A stretch of DNA of 17,483 nucleotides from Pseudonocardiales bacterium (GTDB lineage Bacteria; Actinomycetota; Actinomycetes; Mycobacteriales; Jatrophihabitantaceae), in assembly GCA_030840415.1 (NCBI GenBank), contig JAVEEO010000054.1:1-17483 (forward strand), written 5' to 3'. Under the pieces are notes generated by a model, which made no database searches, was not told the origin of the DNA, and worked only from the letters and a program-made list of their open reading frames with translations. A program made the translations under genes and the position numbers. Of the stretch, positions 13,707 through 17,483 are shown one piece after another; position 1 is the first letter of the stretch; the number at the start of each line of letters is the position of its first letter.

Positions 13707-14234
13707 TCAGAGACGCGCCACCAACTTGGTGAGCATCGTGACGTTGCGAGCCGTCGTCGGGTTGTCGGGCAGCGCCTGCTTCCAACGCTGCGGGCCGAGG
13801 GTGGTCTCGGTGGACTTCGACCGGATGAGCCACTGCACGTCACGGCCGGCCACCACCACGGTGTCGTGCTCGTTGGACAGCTGCTCCACCGCGCGCTTCT
13901 GCGGCGCTGTCAACCGCGTCAACGGGAACAGCACGAAGTGGGTGTGGCCGGCGGCGACGGCGCCGAACGGCTGCGCGGTGACCAGCGCCCGCAGCTGCGC
14001 CGCGGTGCGGACGAACGTGGTGATCTCGAACCCGTACACCTTCTCCAGCGCCGCGCGGATGGCGGCCTCATGCTCGGATGCCTTGCCGGGTGCGCTGAAG
14101 AGCAGGTTGCCGCTGTTGACGTAGCTGGCGACCTCGTCGTAGCCGAGTTCTTCCAGGGCCTGCCTGGCGGTGGCCATCGCCACGGTCCGGTTGCCGACGT
14201 TGACCGCGCGGAGGAATGCCACGAAGCGTGCCAC
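13707..14234 (-). CDS. DUF1697 family protein
   Basis: The protein has 175 residues from GTG 14234. This start places the family signature RFVAFLRAVNVGN (RYVALLRGINVGG-like) right at the N-terminus, as in other members. An upstream GTG at 14279 would add 15 atypical residues. Other family features are a helix LEELGYDEVASYVNSGNLLF (about 28-47) and a C-terminal LTKLVARL. DUF1697 proteins are about 180 residues and have no established function; they are widespread in actinobacteria and often solitary. There is no signal peptide or membrane segment. It lies 53 nt downstream of the methyltransferase gene on the same strand, so the two may be co-transcribed. It converges with the S9 peptidase gene. 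Confidence 0.87.
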   Translation of the reverse strand: MARFVAFLRAVNVGNRTVAMATARQALEELGYDEVASYVNSGNLLFSAPGKASEHEAAIRAALEKVYGFEITTFVRTAAQLRALVTAQPFGAVAAGHTHFVLFPLTRLTAPQKRAVEQLSNEHDTVVVAGRDVQWLIRSKSTETTLGPQRWKQALPDNPTTARNVTMLTKLVARL

Positions 14235-14287
14235 CGCACCATCCCAGCACAGGCCGCGGCCCGGCGCCGCCCTTTCCACGGGCGGGT

Positions 14288-15082
14288 TCAGTCCGGCTTG
14301 CGGCCCCAGGCCGAGATCAACGGCGCGGTCGCCAGGTCGAGCACGCCGCTGACCACATCGCTGAGGTGCTGGTCGAGTTCCGCCTCGGTCACCAGCCCGG
14401 CGGCCAGCAGACCGGTGCGGACCTGCCGCACGGTGGCGAGCTGCAACGCCTGGCAGGCCGGGGCACCGACCGGGAAGAACGCCTCGGCCCGCACGTCCCG
14501 CAGGCCGGCCGCGCGCAGCAGACGGGGCAGCGTCCGGCCGAAGACAAGCTCGGCTCCCCGGGCGGCCAGCAGCGAACGAAAACCAGCCTGGACCCGATTC
14601 GCCAGTCGCTGCGCCGGCCCGTACTCATCCGGGCAGACCAGTGGTTGCAGCGCCGGATCGGCGTCCTCGACGACCAGCCAGCCGCCCGGGCGCAGCACCC
14701 TCACCAGGTCCACCAGCACCTCGGCCCGCCGGGGCAGGTGCACCAGCAGCAACCGGGCGTGCACCAGGTCGAACGGGCCGGCCGGCGGCTCGTCGACGCC
14801 CACCTCGTGGCGCAGCACCTCGAACCCGGCACCCTCGGCCGGCATCCAGGCGGTGTCGAGGTCGGTGGCCAGTACCCGACCGGACGGGCCCACCTGCGCG
14901 GCCAGCCACCGGGGCACGCTCGCGCTACCCGCACCGACCTCCCAGCACGCCCATCCCGGCGCCACCCCGACCGCAGCGAGGTGCCGGAAGGTCACCGGGT
15001 CGAACAGCTGCGACATCGCCTCGAACCGGCTTCCCGCCTCGGCCTGCTGGTTGTCCAGCAGGTACCCCTCGTCCTGTGTCAC
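14288..15082 (-). CDS. Class I SAM-dependent methyltransferase
   Basis: The protein has 264 residues from GTG 15082, preceded by GGATGGAAGC. The longer frame upstream has no start support and low-complexity Pro/Arg content. The Rossmann-fold motifs are clear: motif I CWEVGAGSASVPRWLA (46-61), the acidic residue after beta-2 in RVLATDLD (69-76), motif II GPFDLVHARLLLVHLP, and motif III VLRPGGWLVVEDAD. The N-terminal lead (GYLLDNQQAEAGSRFEAMSQ) matches a common actinobacterial small-molecule methyltransferase subgroup in which YxLdn and aggRF-like segments precede the fold. The C-terminal ~90 residues form a helical substrate cap. The substrate cannot be deduced. It is divergent from the small acidic protein at 15210 and upstream of the DUF1697 gene. 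Confidence 0.88.
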   Translation of the reverse strand: MTQDEGYLLDNQQAEAGSRFEAMSQLFDPVTFRHLAAVGVAPGWACWEVGAGSASVPRWLAAQVGPSGRVLATDLDTAWMPAEGAGFEVLRHEVGVDEPPAGPFDLVHARLLLVHLPRRAEVLVDLVRVLRPGGWLVVEDADPALQPLVCPDEYGPAQRLANRVQAGFRSLLAARGAELVFGRTLPRLLRAAGLRDVRAEAFFPVGAPACQALQLATVRQVRTGLLAAGLVTEAELDQHLSDVVSGVLDLATAPLISAWGRKPD

Positions 15083-15209
15083 GCTTCCATCCTGCCCGCC
15101 TCGGCGCGGCGGCGAATGCGAGGTAGGTCGCGATCGGGGCCATGGCCGCGACGGCGCGGCCCGGGAGGGCACCCGGGCAGCATCGGTTCCAGGTCACTAC
15201 GGTGGGTAC

Positions 15210-15491
15210 GTGACCCAATCAACCGGAGACATCGAGCCGCACGACGGCATCGACCCGCACCACAACGCCGAAACCGAAACCGCGGAACGCAATCAGTCCA
15301 ACAGCCTCGGCCGGGCAGCCGACGGCGGGCCACCGCCCACCGACGCACCCGAAGCGGGATCGGCGCCACAGCTGAGCGGGACCGCCGCCGGCGATCCGCT
15401 GGACGGCGTGATCCTGGACGACGCCGACGCCCAGCAGGCAGTCTCGGGCGACACCGGCCCGGAACACCCGGGCACCCGCCGCTCGAGCTGA
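15210..15491 (+). CDS. Small acidic, probably disordered protein
   Basis: The protein has 93 residues from GTG 15210 (VTQSTGDIEPHDGIDPHH). It is very rich in Asp, Glu, Gly, Pro, Ser and Thr and has almost no hydrophobic clusters except DPLDGVILDDADAQQAV near residue 68. This is typical of short intrinsically disordered actinobacterial proteins of unknown role. A TACGGT hexamer (15198-15203) ends 6 nt before the GTG, as in a leaderless promoter; GGTGGG at 15201-15206 could instead serve as a ribosome binding site. It is divergent from the methyltransferase and convergent with the VOC protein. Coding status rests on composition and placement only. Confidence 0.6.
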   Translation: MTQSTGDIEPHDGIDPHHNAETETAERNQSNSLGRAADGGPPPTDAPEAGSAPQLSGTAAGDPLDGVILDDADAQQAVSGDTGPEHPGTRRSS

Positions 15492-15504
15492 CCGACGCGA
15501 CCGG

Positions 15505-15525
15505 GCGAGCAGGCCGGGCCCTCGC
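15505..15525. terminator. Weak hairpin between convergent genes
   Basis: GCGAG (15505-15509) and CTCGC (15521-15525) can pair around an 11-nt GC-rich loop in the 36-nt gap between convergent genes. The stem is short and has no T tract. Confidence 0.3.
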
Positions 15526-15527
15526 GA

Positions 15528-15950
15528 TCAGACCGCGAAGACCTGGCTGTCGTCGGCGAAGGCTTTGAACTCCAGGGCATTGCCGGCCGGGTCGAGCAGG
15601 AACATCGTCCACTGCTCGCCGGGCTGGCCCTCGAAACGCAGGTAGGGCTCGATGACGAACTCGGTGCCCGCCTCCCGCAGCCGGTCGGCGAGTTGTTGGA
15701 ACTGCGGAACCTGCAACAGCAGCCCGAAGTGCGGCACCGGCACGTCGTGGCCGTCGACCGGGTTGGAGCTGCGGTCGGCGCGGCCGGGCGCCAGGTGGGT
15801 GACCAACTGGTGGCCGTGCAGGTTCCAGTCCACCCAGGTGTCCGCGCTGCGGCCCTGGGCCAGCCCCAGCACGTCACCGTAGAACCGCCGTGCCGCGGCC
15901 AGGTCGTCGACTGGTATCGCCAGGTGGAAGCGAGGGATCGAAGGGGTCAC
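15528..15950 (-). CDS. VOC (glyoxalase/bleomycin-resistance fold) family protein
   Basis: The protein has 140 residues from GTG 15950. It has a two-module vicinal oxygen chelate fold: module one [20 protein letters not shown] (8-27) with [13 protein letters not shown], and module two [20 protein letters not shown] (72-91) with [16 protein letters not shown] (116-131). Likely metal ligands are His9, His74 and Glu127; His47 or His52 is a possible further contact. The length equals a single-chain VOC domain, and such proteins usually dimerise. Possible activities include dioxygenase, glyoxalase or metallothiol-transferase-like chemistry; the sequence does not decide between them. The [14 protein letters not shown] and [20 protein letters not shown] segments match a common uncharacterised subgroup. 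It lies 94 nt downstream of efeB on the same strand. Confidence 0.9.
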   Translation of the reverse strand: MTPSIPRFHLAIPVDDLAAARRFYGDVLGLAQGRSADTWVDWNLHGHQLVTHLAPGRADRSSNPVDGHDVPVPHFGLLLQVPQFQQLADRLREAGTEFVIEPYLRFEGQPGEQWTMFLLDPAGNALEFKAFADDSQVFAV

Positions 15951-16044
15951 GATGGTGTCCTGCCCTGTAGAGAAGTTCCGTGCCGGTCTGCCGTCGCGAC
16001 TGTACCGGGACCGGTAGCGGCGCCTCGGCAGCCGGTGACTCGGC

Positions 16045-17277
16045 TCAGGCGAACAACCCCTGGCCGAGGTAGCCGCCGAAGTCGGCGACCCCGGGCGGCA
16101 CCACGAAGTAGCCGCCGCCGTAGGGCTGGATGTAATCGGTCATCGGCTCGCCGGCCAGCCGCCGCTGGATGACCTCGAACTGGTCCTGGATGTTCTGCTG
16201 GTAACTGCAGAAGATCAGCCCGGTCTCGGCGTTGCCGCTACGCGACATGCCGTGGTTCTCGTAGTTGTAGCCGCGGCGCAGGATGCGGTTGCGATCGGTG
16301 TCGACGGTCCGCGGGTTGGCCAGCCGGATATGGGAATCCAGCGGGATCACCGCCCCGTCCGGATCGGCCGCGTAATCGGGGAGGTCGGTCTCGCTGGTGC
16401 CGTCCAGCGGCGCGCCCTCGTCACGGTCCCGGCCGATGATCGCGTTCTGTTCCGGAACCCCGACCCGGTCCCAGAACTCGACCAGCATCCGGATCAGCCG
16501 GACCACCATGAAGGTGCCACCCACCGCCCAGTCGGGTTGGCCGCTGTCCTTGTCGATCCAGACCAGGTTCTCGTCCTCGGCGGGGTTGACGATGCCGTCC
16601 TTGTAGCCGAACAGGTTGCGCGGCGCACCGGTCGGGCGCGGGCCGGAGTGGAAGCCCAGGATCTTCCATTCCAGCTGCATCATTCCCCGGGTCGCCCGGG
16701 TCAGGTCGCGCAGCGCGTGGTGCACCGAGTCGCTGGCGTTCGAGCAGACCTGCAGTACCAGGTCACCGCCGGTCCAGTCCGGGTCCGGGGAATCGTCGGC
16801 GAACACCGGCATGCTGGTGAGACCGCGTGGCCGGGCCGAGCTCAGTCCGAACCGGTCGGTGAAGACGCCCGATCCCAGGCCGACGGTGACGGTTACCGCA
16901 TCGGGTGGCACCTGCGCTCCGAGCACTCCGCTGTCCAGGCCGCCGATCTCGCTCTCCCGCGGCGGGGTGGGCGCCGGCAGCGTCCCCTCGCTGAGCGCCT
17001 GGATGTGGCTGGTGAGGGTTTGCAGCAACAGCTGCAGCCCGGCGCTGTCCTCGACCAGCAACCGGAAGGCTGCGAAGCAGGCCGACTGCTGCAGGAAATC
17101 CGGCCGGTAGATGCCGGCCTGGTTGGCACCGAGGAACGGCACCGAGATGGTGGCCGGATCCGGATTGCCGCCGCCGCCCTTGTCCGCGGCCTCGGCCGGC
17201 CGGCTCACCCCCAGGGCAGTGGCCGCGGCGATGGTGCCGGCCGCGCCGCGCAGGAAGTTACGACGATTGACGCTCAT
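16045..17277 (-). CDS. efeB: Tat-exported DyP-type haem peroxidase EfeB
   Basis: The protein has 410 residues from ATG 17277, with GAAGGG six bases upstream. The N-terminus is a twin-arginine signal (NRRNFLRG at 4-11, a hydrophobic stretch to ~25, cleavage near RPAEAAD). DyP hallmarks are present: GYKDG at 224-228 (the GxxDG motif with catalytic Asp227), the proximal haem ligand His316 in SHIRLANP, and the distal Arg334/Arg335 in RILRRGYNY. EfeB is the periplasmic or extracytoplasmic peroxidase of the EfeUOB system. It oxidises ferrous iron or takes part in haem iron release, working with EfeO and the EfeU permease. The gene follows efeO by 33 nt, the usual order. efeU is expected further upstream on the minus strand, outside the window. 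The family and partner assignments are strong. Confidence 0.95.
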   Translation of the reverse strand: MSVNRRNFLRGAAGTIAAATALGVSRPAEAADKGGGGNPDPATISVPFLGANQAGIYRPDFLQQSACFAAFRLLVEDSAGLQLLLQTLTSHIQALSEGTLPAPTPPRESEIGGLDSGVLGAQVPPDAVTVTVGLGSGVFTDRFGLSSARPRGLTSMPVFADDSPDPDWTGGDLVLQVCSNASDSVHHALRDLTRATRGMMQLEWKILGFHSGPRPTGAPRNLFGYKDGIVNPAEDENLVWIDKDSGQPDWAVGGTFMVVRLIRMLVEFWDRVGVPEQNAIIGRDRDEGAPLDGTSETDLPDYAADPDGAVIPLDSHIRLANPRTVDTDRNRILRRGYNYENHGMSRSGNAETGLIFCSYQQNIQDQFEVIQRRLAGEPMTDYIQPYGGGYFVVPPGVADFGGYLGQGLFA

Positions 17278-17310
17278 GGTGGCCCTTCAGATGCCGATCG
17301 GGAGCAGCGG

Positions 17311-17483
17311 TTACTGGACGTTGCCGAGCACCGAGGGGATCCGGTACAGCGACTCCAGCGCTGCTCCGATCGCGGCGTTGACCGGCTGCCGCTGGTGCTT
17401 GGTCAAGCTGTTGTAGTCCGGCCAGTGACCGCCGACCTTCGAGGCGTTCAACGCGGCATCGAGCTTGTCCAGCGCGGCCTTGG
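17311..17483 (-). CDS. efeO: EfeO (M75/imelysin-like) iron-uptake protein, C-terminal fragment
   Basis: Only the last 56 residues and the TAA stop (17313-17311) lie in the window; the 5' part is cut off by the edge. The visible sequence (AALDKLDAALNASKV, then HWPDYNSLTKHQRQPVNAAI, ending SVLGNVQ) matches the C-terminal helices of EfeO M75 domains, where a Y-x-x-L segment and a final amphipathic helix close the four-helix bundle. EfeO is the extracytoplasmic metal-binding component that delivers iron to EfeU. The identification rests on these helices and on the gene's position directly before efeB. Confidence 0.85.
   Translation of the reverse strand, partial: KAALDKLDAALNASKVGGHWPDYNSLTKHQRQPVNAAIGAALESLYRIPSVLGNVQ

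Overview
This window comes from a high-GC actinobacterium. The support is GC-rich third codon positions, many GTG starts, TANNNT -10 boxes placed 6-7 nt before start codons (leaderless transcripts), a SARP-type regulator and a Tat-exported DyP peroxidase next to EfeO. I cannot name the species from sequence alone.

Positions 1-5783 (minus strand) hold a tightly packed operon of five genes. In transcription order these are a 74-residue protein, an 826-residue protein with an acidic SPF-motif N-terminus and a long basic amphipathic segment, a soluble HExxH metalloprotease, a protein built from two tandem copies of one beta-rich unit, and a large protein that runs off the window. Genes overlap or are 4-57 nt apart. 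Only the protease belongs to a class I recognise. A divergent SARP/BTAD regulator starts at 6012. Between the two is a cluster of GTTGAC half-sites, two of them spaced 11 bp, which is the spacing SARP proteins bind. This locus is the best candidate for an undescribed system.

Positions 6823-13613 hold ordinary metabolic genes. On the minus strand are a flavin/F420-type oxidoreductase and an M1-family aminopeptidase. On the plus strand are a HIT-like protein and a two-gene operon of an imidazolonepropionase/prolidase-type amidohydrolase and a dipeptidyl-peptidase IV-like S9 peptidase, translationally coupled by ATGA. The operon probably degrades proline-containing peptides. A divergent control region at 9382-9501 has two leaderless promoters and a perfect inverted repeat.

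Two convergent gene junctions (6823-6910 and 13587-13677) share an unusual layout. A 13- or 14-bp tandem repeat starts at a stop codon, and the end of the plus-strand coding sequence is perfectly complementary to the repeat unit, giving a hairpin with several alternative 3' arms.

Positions 13707-17483 hold a DUF1697 protein and a SAM-dependent methyltransferase (minus), a small acidic disordered protein (plus), a VOC/glyoxalase-fold protein (minus), and efeB with the end of efeO (minus), the iron-uptake/peroxidase pair. No RNA genes, CRISPR arrays, insertion sequences or prophage genes were seen. No gene-free stretch exceeds 300 bases.
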